Positions 1-8,718 of a DNA stretch of 32,625 bases are shown here, in pieces. A model generated the notes under the pieces. The model was given only the letters and a program-made list of their open reading frames with translations, did not search any database and was not told the origin of the DNA. Position 1 is the stretch's first letter, and every line of letters begins with the position of its first letter. A program made the translations under genes and the position numbers. The DNA lies in assembly GCA_020049415.1 (NCBI GenBank), contig JAIFKV010000092.1, positions 1 to 32,625 on the forward strand, given 5' to 3'. The DNA is from Betaproteobacteria bacterium. GTDB taxonomy: Bacteria; Pseudomonadota; Gammaproteobacteria; Burkholderiales; Thiobacillaceae.

Positions 1-236
1 ACCTGCCAGTAATCGGTTTTGGCGACGCCATCGACTTCCATCGTCGAGGATTCATCGACCAGATCAAACAACGCGGGAAACGACTGGCACAAGCTGACGC
101 AGCGGCGGCAGCCATGGCAGATGTCGAACACCCGCTCCATTTCCTTGTACAGCGAAGCCTCGTTAAGAAAATCCGGATTCCGCCAATCGAGCGGGTGACG
201 CGTGGGGGCTTCGAGACTGCCTTCGCGAGTAGCCAT
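1..236 (-). CDS. Fe-S cluster-binding protein, heterodisulfide-reductase/GlpC-like (partial)
   Basis: Minus-strand gene that starts at the ATG at 236 and runs off the left edge, so only about 78 N-terminal residues are visible. Around residues 40-50 it has a CxxCxxCxxxC arrangement (ICHGCRRCVSLC), typical of a [4Fe-4S] ferredoxin-like segment at the start of heterodisulfide-reductase-related or GlpC-like proteins. It lies 73 bp downstream of the rubrerythrin gene on the same strand, so the two are probably co-transcribed. A role as electron carrier or partner to the rubrerythrin peroxidase is an inference from this pairing. The C-terminal CCG domains expected for the family are outside the window. 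Confidence 0.75.
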   Translation of the reverse strand, partial: MATREGSLEAPTRHPLDWRNPDFLNEASLYKEMERVFDICHGCRRCVSLCQSFPALFDLVDESSTMEVDGVAKTDYWQ

Positions 237-309
237 GAGTAACTCCGGTATCGACGTGAAAGAAGCCGCTTGCGGGCCGCTTGCTTATTCAGCCCGCAAG
301 CAGAGCCTC

Positions 310-729
310 CTACTGGCCCAGCGTGTCCAGGGCCTTCTGGAAACGGTTGGCGTGTGAACGCTCTGCCTTGGCCAGGGTTTCGAACCAGTCGGCGATTTCT
401 TCAAAACCTTCTTCGCGCGCCGATTTGGCCATACCCGGGTACATGTCGGTGTACTCGTGGGTTTCGCCGGCAATCGCTGCTTTCAGGTTGTCGCCGGTGG
501 GGCCGATGGGCAGGCCGGTGGCCGGGTCGCCGCTGGCTTCGAGGTATTCCAGGTGACCGTGCGCGTGGCCGGTTTCGCCTTCGGCGGTGGAGCGGAATAC
601 GGCGGCAACGTCGTTGTAGCCTTCTACATCAGCCTTGGCCGCGAAATACAGATAACGGCGGTTGGCTTGTGATTCGCCGGCAAATGCGGCTTTCAGGTTG
701 TCTTCGGTCTTTGAGCCTTTAAGTTGCAT
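310..729 (-). CDS. Rubrerythrin-family diiron protein (no rubredoxin domain)
   Basis: 139-aa ferritin-like four-helix protein. Diiron ligands are visible as E19, E52-x2-H55, E89 and E123-x2-H126. The two halves are internally similar (residues 11-20 [10 protein letters not shown] and 81-90 [10 protein letters not shown]), as expected for the duplicated helix pair of this fold. Classical rubrerythrins are about 190 aa and end in a rubredoxin-like Cys4 iron site. That domain is absent here, so this is a short sulerythrin-like form that must take electrons from another protein. The family reduces hydrogen peroxide in the cytoplasm of anaerobes and microaerophiles. The ATG at 729 has an AAGGAG ribosome site about 8 nt upstream. 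The Fe-S protein gene follows on the same strand. Confidence 0.93.
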   Translation of the reverse strand: MQLKGSKTEDNLKAAFAGESQANRRYLYFAAKADVEGYNDVAAVFRSTAEGETGHAHGHLEYLEASGDPATGLPIGPTGDNLKAAIAGETHEYTDMYPGMAKSAREEGFEEIADWFETLAKAERSHANRFQKALDTLGQ

Positions 730-824
730 GGGTTGCTCCTTGTTCCATGTTGAAGTTCTGCCCCGGCAGGAAACCCGCGCCGGAGATGCGGGTTTGTTTA
801 GACTTGATCAAAACATAATGTGTT

Positions 825-853
825 TTTTTAGTTTGGTTGAGTGTTATTGTCAA
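825..853 (-). promoter_or_regulatory. Candidate sigma-70 promoter for rubrerythrin
   Basis: On the minus strand a perfect -35 hexamer TTGACA (853-848) is followed after 17 bp by a weak -10, TAAAAA (830-825). The leader down to the ATG at 729 is about 90 nt and contains an inverted repeat at 771-795 (AAACCCGC / GCGGGTTT arms). It also contains the 8-bp palindrome TTGATCAA. The promoter call rests on sequence match only. Confidence 0.45.
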
Positions 854-884
854 CTATGCACAGACTTGGCTGATTCGCTTGAGC

Positions 885-913
885 AAAAAAAACGGCGCCT
901 GTGGGCGCCGTTT
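885..913 (-). terminator. Rho-independent terminator of the lipoprotein gene
   Basis: Read on the minus strand, AAACGGCGCC and GGCGCCGTTT arms form a GC-rich 10-bp stem with a 4-nt loop, followed directly by a run of T. It lies 17 nt beyond the stop codon of the lipoprotein gene and just upstream of the rubrerythrin promoter, so it insulates the two. Confidence 0.88.
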
Positions 914-929
914 GCGAGCAACAACTGCT

Positions 930-1979
930 TTATCTATACGTGTAAACAACGGTGTAAGGCACAGTCATACTCAACGGAGTGGTGATGGCCACCGTCGCGG
1001 AAATATTTCCAACCGAACCATTGAACGAACAACTGTTGATCGTCAGCGTGCCAGATTGCCCCAGCGCTCCACTGAGGGAGGTTTGAGAACTACTGTCTCT
1101 TATTTCCGAGCAGAACTCATCATTGGTGGAAGGTTTCGGCACATTGGCGATGGTGACGCCAGGCAGCGCAATGCCGGATGCGATGACATCGAGAGTAAGC
1201 GTGTAGTTTCCTGTCGTGCCTGTATTGCCTCCCGGGATAGTCGTGCCACCCCCGTTGGTACCGCCAGAGCCACCCCCGCCGGCAGAATTCAGCGCGGCCA
1301 AGGCATTGGCCAATTGAGTCTGATTTTGCTGGCCATACGCCATGAAATTCGTCCCCATCGCAGCATTCAGCAGATCAATGTAGTTGGAGTAAGCAACACT
1401 CATCGCCTCAAGAATGTCATCCAACGTATTGCCGCGGGTAGCTGTAAATGGAGTCGTCAACGGATCGACGTCGTTCAACGCCGGCAAGTTGAAAGCCGCG
1501 CGCAGGTTGGTCAAAGCAGCATTCACGTTGTTCACGGAGAGTTGCTGAAGTGCATTGCTGTTCAAGCCGTTGAACCACGTGCCCGGCGACTGCCCGGCCA
1601 GGTTGGCAACCAAAACATCAGTCAGCGGCGTGATATTGACGGTACCGAATTGCATTGCAATTGAATGATAGGCTTGGCCACTTGGCAGGTTGCCACCGTT
1701 GACCACTACCGCACAGGGCAAGGTCTGCCCCGAAATGGTGACTTCCCAAACACCGCTGTTGTCGGTGGTATCGGCCAGCGCGGCGCCCCCGGCGCACTTC
1801 ACATTCACCGTACCGCCAATGATAGGCGCACCGGTGGCCGCCGTCCCGCCGAGAGTGCTGGTTGGGGTTGGTGTGGGGGTCGGCGTGGCGGAAGAGTCGT
1901 CGTTGCCAGAACATCCTGCCATCAAAACGGCAAGTGACAAAACAGGTAATAATTTCCAGCGACTGCTGAATGTGCTCAT
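930..1979 (-). CDS. Hypothetical lipoprotein with Pro-Thr linker
   Basis: 349-aa protein, not recognised as a named family. The N-terminus (basic start, hydrophobic stretch LLPVLSLAVLM, then A21-G22-C23) is a lipoprotein signal peptide with Cys23 as the likely lipidated residue. A low-complexity (PT)n linker follows at residues 32-41, suggesting a surface tether. The mature part is Gly/Ser/Thr/Asn-rich with a glycine-rich stretch near residues 230-255. It has few Cys, including one pair in the first domain, and looks extracytoplasmic and beta-rich. It is transcribed alone: its own terminator lies downstream, and it is divergent from the sensor kinase gene. Regulation by that two-component system is possible but not shown. 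Confidence 0.7.
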   Translation of the reverse strand: MSTFSSRWKLLPVLSLAVLMAGCSGNDDSSATPTPTPTPTSTLGGTAATGAPIIGGTVNVKCAGGAALADTTDNSGVWEVTISGQTLPCAVVVNGGNLPSGQAYHSIAMQFGTVNITPLTDVLVANLAGQSPGTWFNGLNSNALQQLSVNNVNAALTNLRAAFNLPALNDVDPLTTPFTATRGNTLDDILEAMSVAYSNYIDLLNAAMGTNFMAYGQQNQTQLANALAALNSAGGGGSGGTNGGGTTIPGGNTGTTGNYTLTLDVIASGIALPGVTIANVPKPSTNDEFCSEIRDSSSQTSLSGALGQSGTLTINSCSFNGSVGNISATVAITTPLSMTVPYTVVYTYR

Positions 1980-2057
1980 GGGTAATCCTCTTTCGTTAAA
2001 GAAATTGACGTGGCATATTCTTCAGGCCTTCACGTACTTTGGATATCCCGCATTCAC

Positions 2058-2077
2058 GGGGTGTATCTGAACACCCC
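2058..2077. promoter_or_regulatory. Inverted repeat in the lipoprotein / sensor kinase divergent region
   Basis: GGGGTGT and ACACCCC form a perfect 7-bp inverted repeat around 6 nt. It sits 25 bp upstream of the kinase start in the 122-bp divergent spacer. It could be an operator, for example for the adjacent response regulator, or simply a leader hairpin. Confidence 0.35.
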
Positions 2078-2101
2078 AAAAACTTACTGACTTTGCGTGC
2101 T

Positions 2102-4267
2102 ATGCAAACCTCACGAAGCTTGACTCCTCCCGCACGCCGTTTGCTGGCTATTCTGGGTTTCAACTTGTTACTGGTTGCGCTGGCGGTTCAGCTAGCGCTG
2201 CATACACCATGGCTTGGGCTGTCACTTCAACCGGAGCCAGATGGCAGCATCATCATCGTAAAAGCGGATGCGCCGGCAGCAAATATTCCGGCTGGCGCGC
2301 GTCTGCTCACCTTGCACTCAGCAAGCAAAGGCGATGCCCTGGCGACGCAGGCGAGTGATTTGCTGGAAGAGCCGGATGTGGTTCCTGACTACATTCAAAT
2401 GGATGCCTTTTTCGCCCGGCAGACAGCGCTCACCTCGCTGCTAAGTGCACCTCAAGTCATCGTTGAATGGCAAGCCGCCGACAGCAAGACCATTGGCGAA
2501 GCGCTTATCCAGCCCACCGCACGGCCATGGACTGCATTGCCCGCCTTGTTCTGGTATCAGCTGGCGGTAGCGGTTTCCGGCTGTCTGATCGCTGGCTGGG
2601 TCTGGGCATTGCAACCGAACCAATGGGGCGCACGCATGTTCGCCATTACTGGTTTGAGTTTTCCGGTGTTTGCGCTGTCTGCCGCAATCTACAGCACGCG
2701 TGAGATTGCGATAGACGGTCAATTGTTTGCCGCCTTGAGCGCAGCGAACCACTTAGGCGCACTGCTGTTCGGCGCGGCTCTGGCAGGGACTTTTCTAAGC
2801 TATCCCAAACCTTTGTTGCCCCCCCGCTATTTGGTCGGGCTGTTTGTCTTCTACATTGCCTGGTGGCTGGCTGAAGTATTCCGCTTAGCACCAGATCTGG
2901 ATTGGGGGCATCGCTTCGGAGTCATGAGCGAGATGCTCCTGGCCATCTTGCTGGCAGTAGTGCAATGGTGGCGAAGCCGGGGAGAACCAGCCAATCGCGC
3001 GGCGTTGCGCTGGTTCATATTGTCATTATTGCTGGGCAGCGGCTTGTTCATTCTAAGCACAGTCACCACTGTCAGCCTGGGTTGGTTGCCACCTTTGCCA
3101 CAGGGCTATGCCTTCGGATTTTTTCTGTTCATTTACATCGGCATCGGATTGGGACTGAGACGCTACCGATTGTTCGAACTGGATGTCTGGGCGTATCGCT
3201 TGCTGCTTTGGCTGGGTGGCGCATTGGCGGTAGTAGGGCTGGATGCAATCCTCGTTCTGACGCTGAACTGGTCAAGCACACAGGCGTTGGCGGCTTCGTT
3301 ATGGATAGTCGGCTTGTTGTATCTGCCGCTCCGGCACTGGCTATGGCAACGCTTCACCCAGCAACCGCGCCTGCACCTGCATGACTTGATGCCCGATGTT
3401 GTGCGCATCGCCTTCCAACCCTCGCAAGCGGAGCGGGAGCCACTTTGGGATGATTTGTTGCAGCGACTTTACGCCCCGCTTGAACAGAAGATGACGACAG
3501 CACGCCAGAGCGTTCCCCACCTTGATGAAGATGGCTTGGCGCTCGCGGTTCCAGCCTGTGCAGGTCTTAGCGCACGCTACTTGCGCCATCCAGAAAACGG
3601 CGGGCGACTGTTTACGCCGAAGGACGCCACTTTCATGGATGCGCTGATTCAACTGATGAATCAGGCCGAGACCGGCCGCGATGCCCAGCAACGCGGCGCT
3701 ACTGAAGAACGCCGACGCATCGCGCGTGACATGCACGACGATATTGGTGCCCGCCTGCTAATGTTGATCCATCATGCGCAGACCCCCAAAATGGCGGAAC
3801 TTGCACGATCCGCCATGAACGATTTGCGGACCGCGTTGACCGCCCTGGAAGCCACCCCAGTCCGCTTGCAGGATGCCCTGGCTGACTGGCGCGCCGAGGC
3901 GACAAGTCGATGCGAAGCAGCCAACGCCGAACTGGCATGGCAAACGCAAATCGAGCAACCCGATCAATTGCTCGCCTCCGGGCACAAATCCCTGCTTGAG
4001 CGCACCCTGCGCGAGAACCTGACCAATGCCTTGAAGCATGCCCAACCGACAAAAGTCGAAGTGCGAATCGTGCAACAGGAAGACAAACTGGCGCTCGACG
4101 TACTCAACAATGGCCTGCCGACATCGCCCGCCAACTGGCAAGAAGGCCGTGGTCTGCGTGGCATACGCCAGCGTCTGGCAGAATATGGTGGCCAGCTTGA
4201 CATCGAAAGCTGCCCAGATGGCGGTTCGCATTTTTCGATCCAATTACCCCTTCAGGGCAAAGTTTGA
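2102..4267 (+). CDS. Membrane sensor histidine kinase (HisKA_3 / NarX-LiaS class)
   Basis: 721 aa from the ATG at 2102 (MQTSRSLTPP). An in-frame extension to 2039 exists but adds an unlikely N-terminus. One TM helix near residues 13-33 is followed by a roughly 120-residue predicted periplasmic region. A long multi-helix membrane section of about eight or more hydrophobic segments then runs to about residue 420. The cytoplasmic part has the HisKA_3 dimerisation box RRRIARDMHDDIGARLL with phospho-acceptor His545. An HATPase_c domain follows, with an N-box (ENLTNALKHAQ, Asn642) and a G-box (EGRGLRGIRQRL). It autophosphorylates and would pass phosphate to the response regulator whose ATG overlaps its stop codon. 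The stimulus is unknown. No clear Shine-Dalgarno precedes the start. Confidence 0.92.
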   Translation: MQTSRSLTPPARRLLAILGFNLLLVALAVQLALHTPWLGLSLQPEPDGSIIIVKADAPAANIPAGARLLTLHSASKGDALATQASDLLEEPDVVPDYIQMDAFFARQTALTSLLSAPQVIVEWQAADSKTIGEALIQPTARPWTALPALFWYQLAVAVSGCLIAGWVWALQPNQWGARMFAITGLSFPVFALSAAIYSTREIAIDGQLFAALSAANHLGALLFGAALAGTFLSYPKPLLPPRYLVGLFVFYIAWWLAEVFRLAPDLDWGHRFGVMSEMLLAILLAVVQWWRSRGEPANRAALRWFILSLLLGSGLFILSTVTTVSLGWLPPLPQGYAFGFFLFIYIGIGLGLRRYRLFELDVWAYRLLLWLGGALAVVGLDAILVLTLNWSSTQALAASLWIVGLLYLPLRHWLWQRFTQQPRLHLHDLMPDVVRIAFQPSQAEREPLWDDLLQRLYAPLEQKMTTARQSVPHLDEDGLALAVPACAGLSARYLRHPENGGRLFTPKDATFMDALIQLMNQAETGRDAQQRGATEERRRIARDMHDDIGARLLMLIHHAQTPKMAELARSAMNDLRTALTALEATPVRLQDALADWRAEATSRCEAANAELAWQTQIEQPDQLLASGHKSLLERTLRENLTNALKHAQPTKVEVRIVQQEDKLALDVLNNGLPTSPANWQEGRGLRGIRQRLAEYGGQLDIESCPDGGSHFSIQLPLQGKV

Positions 4268-4905
4268 TGATGAAAAACATCCTGCTGGTAGATGACCTGC
4301 CCGAAGCCCTGGCAATGCTGGAAAGCGCCGTGCTCAGCGCATTTCCTGAAGCAAACTGCATCAAAGTCACTGGCGTTGTGAAAGCCAGGCAAGCACTTAC
4401 TACAAGGCGCTTCGATCTGGCGCTAGTCGACTTGGGACTGACCGATGGCAATGGCTTGGAGGTCATTCGCAGCCTAAGCGAGCAACAACCAAACTGCGTG
4501 GTGATCGTGGCAAGCATCTTCGATGACGACGATCACTTGTTTCAGGCGCTGCAAGCCGGCGCCCAGGGCTATTTGCTGAAAGATCACCCGGCGGAATGGT
4601 TAGCCCGCCAATTACTCGGCATTTTCGAAGGCCAGCCGCCGCTATCCCCCTTGATCGCGCGAAAATTGCTGGGCCATTTCCAGCGTTCAAAAGGGGTGAA
4701 TCAGGCGATCACTGTCGAACTCAGCGCTCGAGAGCGAGAGGTATTGGGCCTGCTGGCGCAGGGCATCCGTATCGCGGACATCGCCTCGGAACTGACAATT
4801 TCACGCCATACCGTCGGCGACCATGTCAAAAATATCTACCGCAAACTCAATATCAGCAGCCGCGCCGAAGCCGCATTACAAGCACGGTCCCTGGGGCTGA
4901 TCTAG
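4267..4905 (+). CDS. NarL/FixJ-type two-component response regulator
   Basis: 212 aa. The N-terminal receiver domain has the acidic pair D9/D10, phospho-acceptor D55 in LALVDLGL, and conserved K105 in YLLKD. The C-terminal LuxR-type HTH (about residues 148-210) has the usual SAREREVLGLLAQG and ISRHTVGDHVKNIYRKLNI segments. The start codon overlaps the kinase stop (ATGA), so kinase and regulator are translated as a coupled pair. A second ATG at 4270 is an equally possible start. Targets are not evident. The divergent lipoprotein gene and the palindrome at 2058-2077 are candidates by position only. No terminator was seen in the 102-bp gap to the convergent gene. Confidence 0.93.
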   Translation: MMKNILLVDDLPEALAMLESAVLSAFPEANCIKVTGVVKARQALTTRRFDLALVDLGLTDGNGLEVIRSLSEQQPNCVVIVASIFDDDDHLFQALQAGAQGYLLKDHPAEWLARQLLGIFEGQPPLSPLIARKLLGHFQRSKGVNQAITVELSAREREVLGLLAQGIRIADIASELTISRHTVGDHVKNIYRKLNISSRAEAALQARSLGLI

Positions 4906-5007
4906 AACTCATACCCCGCGCCCGGGTAGATTCACCAAGATTCAACCGAGGTGCATGCTGTTGTACTTCGATTGAGGCCAAAGTTGCGGTTCTCACAGGA
5001 ACTTGCC

Positions 5008-5436
5008 CTAGCGTTTCTTCGGTTTTCTGAACATCTCGTAATGACGTTTCAGGCGATCGACATAGGCTTTGTCCTTGATCATTTCCTCGAACAAAGACAG
5101 GAAAAATTCGGCGTGTGGCGATTGCGGATTAAGCGGATCAAGCACCGGGCGGCTAAACATATTAGCCTCCATCAGGCTCGTCCCTGACCCCGCCCAGCGC
5201 TGATAGAACTCCGCTTTCTCCCAGCCATAGTTGATCGTCGCCCAGGTTTTATCTCCGCTGCCTCGACCAAGCACTTTAATTATGACGCGATGGCAATTGC
5301 AGCCGTTATCGTCGCAATAGAACTCCAGAAAGCCGTAATCGTCGGCGGGAACCTCCTTGCCAGGAGACACCGTGCAGGCACGCATTTCCTTGAAAGCAAG
5401 ATCTTCAAAGCGGGTGTAAAACGCGGTCATAGCCAT
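5008..5436 (-). CDS. Conserved hypothetical protein with a CxxxxCxC motif
   Basis: 142 aa from the ATG at 5436, which has GGAGAA five nt upstream. A GTG at 5469 in the same frame is less likely because that region belongs to the possible upstream 36-aa ORF. The notable motif is the cysteine/histidine cluster YCDDNGCNCHR near residue 40, following a beta-strand-like FLEF segment. This suggests metal binding or a structural site. The C-terminus is helical and basic (KRHYEMFRKPKKR). There is no signal peptide or TM segment, so it is probably cytoplasmic. I do not recognise a function. The gene starts one nucleotide after the stop of the small ORF at 5438-5548. Confidence 0.72.
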   Translation of the reverse strand: MAMTAFYTRFEDLAFKEMRACTVSPGKEVPADDYGFLEFYCDDNGCNCHRVIIKVLGRGSGDKTWATINYGWEKAEFYQRWAGSGTSLMEANMFSRPVLDPLNPQSPHAEFFLSLFEEMIKDKAYVDRLKRHYEMFRKPKKR

Positions 5437-5437
5437 T

Positions 5438-5548
5438 TCAGCGCTTCTCCGAGTTGAGCGAACCGGCACATGCCGAATTTACCTCCAGATGTCTAAATCG
5501 ACAGAATTGGGCCGGGGCCGATGTATCCAGTTTCAGGTTTTCGTGCAT
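5438..5548 (-). CDS. Possible 36-aa small ORF coupled to the downstream hypothetical gene
   Basis: An ATG at 5548 preceded by AGGAG (spacing about 9 nt) opens a 36-codon frame that ends in TGA one nucleotide before the ATG at 5436. The peptide begins MHENLKLDTSAPAQFCRF and contains two cysteines. There is no signal peptide or TM helix, and no recognised family. The good ribosome site and the exact stop/start junction suggest translational coupling, either as a leader peptide or as a small protein working with the downstream product. A chance ORF is still possible at this length. Confidence 0.4.
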   Translation of the reverse strand: MHENLKLDTSAPAQFCRFRHLEVNSACAGSLNSEKR

Positions 5549-5816
5549 GGTTTGAACTCCTGAATGCATTTATTTCAGATCGTAAAGATTATCCGTGCCC
5601 GGATTTTGCAATTGGTCCTACTTAGCTTCAACAACTCATTTCCTGGAATGACCGCCATGTGTAACCCACGAATAGGATCTGATCCACTCAGAAAAACGCT
5701 GCTACTCCTTCTCAAACCCCTGACTCGTGAACTTCAGCGTCCCTGCTGTTCTCGGTCATGGTGCGGACCACGTTATCGGGTACGCCTGATGGTGTAGCCC
5801 GCACATGCTGCTCACT
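5549..5816. other. Intergenic stretch with no recognised gene
   Basis: 268 bp between the 36-aa ORF and the nrdJ stop codon. I see no convincing coding frame, tRNA or terminator. It presumably holds the promoter for the minus-strand small-ORF/hypothetical pair. Base composition is more mixed and AT-richer in the half next to the small ORF. Confidence 0.4.
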
Positions 5817-8654
5817 TCACCCGCACGCCCCCACCGCCCCGCATGCGGTACAGAAATCGCATCCATCCTTCTTGATTACTGTGGCGTTGCCGCATTCCTT
5901 GCATACCGCGCCGGTCATGATGACTTGCGCGGGTTCGCCGCTAGCCGAGGGGGGCAGCGACGGGGTTTGCAGGATGCCCATTTCCTTCACCGGCAGGCCG
6001 TCTTCGGTGAGGATGCCGAGCATGGCATAGCGGTGAATGATCAGGCGGGCGAGATAGGCGATGGTGGAGGGCCAGTTGGTCTGTTTCGCGCTGCCGGGCA
6101 GGAAGGCCATGAAGTCGCCCAGCGGTTCCGGGTAGTTCAGCAGCTTGCGCAGTTTCATGCCGATCCAGGCTGGGTCCATCACGCGCATGTCGAGCGAGAG
6201 CAGTTTGCACAGACCGTCGAGTGCGCGCGGGTATTCGCCGGAAAGCCAGACCGAATAGGGTCGGGTGACGCCATCCGGCAGCGTGATTTCCTTCAGGCCG
6301 AGGACGAAGTCGTCGCCGGTGTGCGGGTTGAGCACGTCGACGGTCCAGGACAGCGTACCGTCGGTACCGGTCTTCGGTTCCTTTAGTGAGAACAATGCGT
6401 CAAGCACCGGGCCGTTCTTGCCACCTTCGACGTCACTATCGAGCGCATTCAGGTCTTCCAGCCGCCAGCGCAGCAGTTGTGCAACGGCGGCGACCATACT
6501 GGGCATCTGGCGTGATTCGCCATGCGGCGGGAAGGCAATGGCGCAACTGTCGTCGCCGCGCGTTTTCGCTAGCGTGTCGAGCTTCAGTTTCAGCCAGCCG
6601 CGATCATTCGCGCGCATGTCCATCGATAACGTTTTGGCGATAGCGCCGAGGCCGCGTGGTTGTTCAGCACCGTTGACCCAGACTTCGAACGGCCAGGCCT
6701 GAGCGTCGCTTTCGCTCGGTTCAGTATGTCCGACGAACAGCGCGAAGCTGCCGCAGGTGCTGTCGATCATGTAACACCAGGCCGGGTTGCCGCCGGTGAG
6801 TTTCGGGCGACCGGGCCATTTCAGGCTTTCCAGCACCGGTGCGGGCAACGCCTTGATTTCGATGCGGCGGTTGACGTCGGAGAGTTCGAAATCCTGCGGC
6901 GACTTTGCGTTGGCGGCGGCTGTGGTGGCCACCGGTGTTTCCGTGCCGGTGGACAAGACGCTGCCCAGCACGGCATTCGGCCGGTAGGTGGCAAGGCCTT
7001 TCAGGCCAGCTTTCCAGGCGGCGAAGTAGAGGCCTTCAAACTCGGTGTAGGGATAATCGACCGGCACGTTGACCGTTTTCGAAATCGCCGAGTCAACGTA
7101 GGGCGCGACGGCGGCGACGGCGTTCATGTGGGCGGTGGCGGAAATTTCCAGCGCGGTGACGAAGGCGGCCGGCATCTTGGCGATATCGCCGCCTTGTTCG
7201 CGATAAAGCCGCCAGGCGTGGTCTTCCACCTGATATTCCTTCCAGCCGCCATCAGCCTCGCGCTTCTTGCGCGTATAGGCCCAGGAGAACGGTGGTTCGA
7301 TGCCATTGCTGGCATTGTCAGCGAAGGCCAGCGAGATGGTGCCGGTAGGCGCAATCGAAAGCAGGTGCGAGTTGCGCATGCCGTGCGCACGGATGGCGTC
7401 CTTGATCGAACTCGGCAAGCGGCTGGCGAAACTGCCGCCGGAAAGGTAGAGATCGGCATTGAACAGCGGGAATGCACCGCGCTCGCGGGCGAGTTCAACC
7501 GAGGCGAGGTAGGCATGATCGCGCATGAATTCCGCGACCTGGGTCGAGAAAGCCAGCGCTTCCGGCATGTCGTAACGCAGCCCAAGCATCACCAGCGTAT
7601 CGCCCAGACCGGTGAAGCCCAACCCGACGCGGCGTTTGTTGTGCGCCTCGACGCGCTGCTTTTCCAGTGGCCAGGCGGTCAGGTCGAGCACGTTGTCCAG
7701 CGCCCGCACGCACACCGGCAACACCCGCGCCAAACCATCGAAATCGAAATTGGCGGCTTCGCCGAATGCTTGTCGCACGAAGCGCGTCAAGTTGACCGAA
7801 CCGAGGCAGCAGCAGCCGTAGGGCGGCAAGGGTTGCTCTCCGCACGGGTTGGTCGCCTCAATGTTTTCGCAGTAATACAGGTTGTTGTCGCGGTTGATGC
7901 GGTCGAGGAACAGTATGCCGGGTTCGGCGTGGTCGTAGGTGGAGGCCATGATCTGGGTCCACAGATCGCGGGCGCGGAATTTCTTGTACACCCACATTCC
8001 GTCGCCGTCGGCATCGGCTTCCACCGCCTGCATGAAGGCATCGGTGACGCCGATGGAAATATTGAAATTCTTCAGGTCGCCCTGGTCCTTGGCATGGATG
8101 AACAGTTCGATATCCGGGTGATCGCAGCGCATCACGCCCATCTGCGCGCCGCGCCGACTGCCGGCCGATTCGACGGTTTCGCAGGAACGGTCGAACACGC
8201 GCATATACGACACCGGGCCACTGGCACGCGATTGCGTACCTTTGACCAGCGCGCCTTTCGGCCGGATGGTGGAGAAGTCGTAACCAACACCGCCGCCGCG
8301 GCGCATGGTTTCGGCGGCTTCTTCGAGCGCCACGTAGATGCCGGGCTTGCCGTCCGATTCACCGGAAATGGCATCGCCTACCGGCTGCACGAAGCAATTG
8401 ATCAGGGTCGCCTGTAGTGCGGTGCCGGCGGCGGAATTGATGCGGCCAGCCGGAATGAAACCGGCTTCCATCGCGGCGAAATAAGCGCGTTCCCAATAAA
8501 CACGTTCGCTTTTCTTCTCGGCGGAGGCCAGTGCATGAGCCACGCGCATGCGGACATCAACGACGTTTTTCTCGTCCCCCTTGGCGTATTTTTCCAGCAG
8601 AACCTCACTGGAAATGGCTTGATCGACAAGTTCGGGGAACAGGGCTTCCTGCAT
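5817..8654 (-). CDS. nrdJ: Adenosylcobalamin-dependent (class II) ribonucleoside-diphosphate reductase
   Basis: 945-aa large reductase that makes deoxyribonucleotides using a B12-generated thiyl radical, so it works with or without oxygen. Active-site landmarks are C87 in ATLINCFV, the thiyl-radical motif NPCGEQPL (C271, E273), and a Cys cluster at 281-283 where the second redox cysteine is expected. The C-terminal tail has C918-x2-C921, C932-x2-C935-x2-C938 and C944, a zinc/redox module for thioredoxin turnover. Between body and tail are two similar modules (about 655-710 PFEVWVNG...LSMDMR and 799-855 PYSVWLSG...LSLDMR), TSCPD-like. No N-terminal ATP-cone is seen. No nrdAB or nrdDG genes occur in the window. 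Two NrdR boxes precede the gene. Confidence 0.95.
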   Translation of the reverse strand: MQEALFPELVDQAISSEVLLEKYAKGDEKNVVDVRMRVAHALASAEKKSERVYWERAYFAAMEAGFIPAGRINSAAGTALQATLINCFVQPVGDAISGESDGKPGIYVALEEAAETMRRGGGVGYDFSTIRPKGALVKGTQSRASGPVSYMRVFDRSCETVESAGSRRGAQMGVMRCDHPDIELFIHAKDQGDLKNFNISIGVTDAFMQAVEADADGDGMWVYKKFRARDLWTQIMASTYDHAEPGILFLDRINRDNNLYYCENIEATNPCGEQPLPPYGCCCLGSVNLTRFVRQAFGEAANFDFDGLARVLPVCVRALDNVLDLTAWPLEKQRVEAHNKRRVGLGFTGLGDTLVMLGLRYDMPEALAFSTQVAEFMRDHAYLASVELARERGAFPLFNADLYLSGGSFASRLPSSIKDAIRAHGMRNSHLLSIAPTGTISLAFADNASNGIEPPFSWAYTRKKREADGGWKEYQVEDHAWRLYREQGGDIAKMPAAFVTALEISATAHMNAVAAVAPYVDSAISKTVNVPVDYPYTEFEGLYFAAWKAGLKGLATYRPNAVLGSVLSTGTETPVATTAAANAKSPQDFELSDVNRRIEIKALPAPVLESLKWPGRPKLTGGNPAWCYMIDSTCGSFALFVGHTEPSESDAQAWPFEVWVNGAEQPRGLGAIAKTLSMDMRANDRGWLKLKLDTLAKTRGDDSCAIAFPPHGESRQMPSMVAAVAQLLRWRLEDLNALDSDVEGGKNGPVLDALFSLKEPKTGTDGTLSWTVDVLNPHTGDDFVLGLKEITLPDGVTRPYSVWLSGEYPRALDGLCKLLSLDMRVMDPAWIGMKLRKLLNYPEPLGDFMAFLPGSAKQTNWPSTIAYLARLIIHRYAMLGILTEDGLPVKEMGILQTPSLPPSASGEPAQVIMTGAVCKECGNATVIKKDGCDFCTACGAVGACG

Positions 8655-8670
8655 GACTGACGCCTCCAGA

Positions 8671-8686
8671 GTACTAGATGTATGGT
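8671..8686 (-). promoter_or_regulatory. NrdR box 2 (proximal), nrdJ promoter
   Basis: Minus-strand ACCATACATCTAGTAC matches the 16-bp NrdR consensus (ACACWATATMTWGTGT-like) at about 11 of 16 positions. It lies 16 bp from box 1, giving a start-to-start distance of 32 bp, which is about three helical turns and the spacing known for functional NrdR box pairs. Confidence 0.65.
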
Positions 8687-8702
8687 TGAGATTGATTTTT
8701 AG

Positions 8703-8718
8703 ACGCTACATACAGTGT
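8703..8718 (-). promoter_or_regulatory. NrdR box 1 (distal), nrdJ promoter
   Basis: Minus-strand ACACTGTATGTAGCGT matches the NrdR consensus at about 13 of 16 positions. Together with the box at 8671-8686 it forms the tandem arrangement bound by the ATP/dATP-sensing repressor NrdR upstream of ribonucleotide reductase genes. Confidence 0.75.

Noticed and set aside
1860..1890. G-quadruplex-like run on the plus strand in the lipoprotein gene
   Set aside because: It is the complement of the repeated Pro-Thr codons of the linker; only two-tier G-tracts and no positional reason for function.
6660..8417. 585-codon open frame on the plus strand opposite nrdJ
   Set aside because: It mirrors the codon bias of the strongly conserved nrdJ frame, has a composition (His/Arg/Gly-rich) typical of antisense frames, and shows no recognisable motif.
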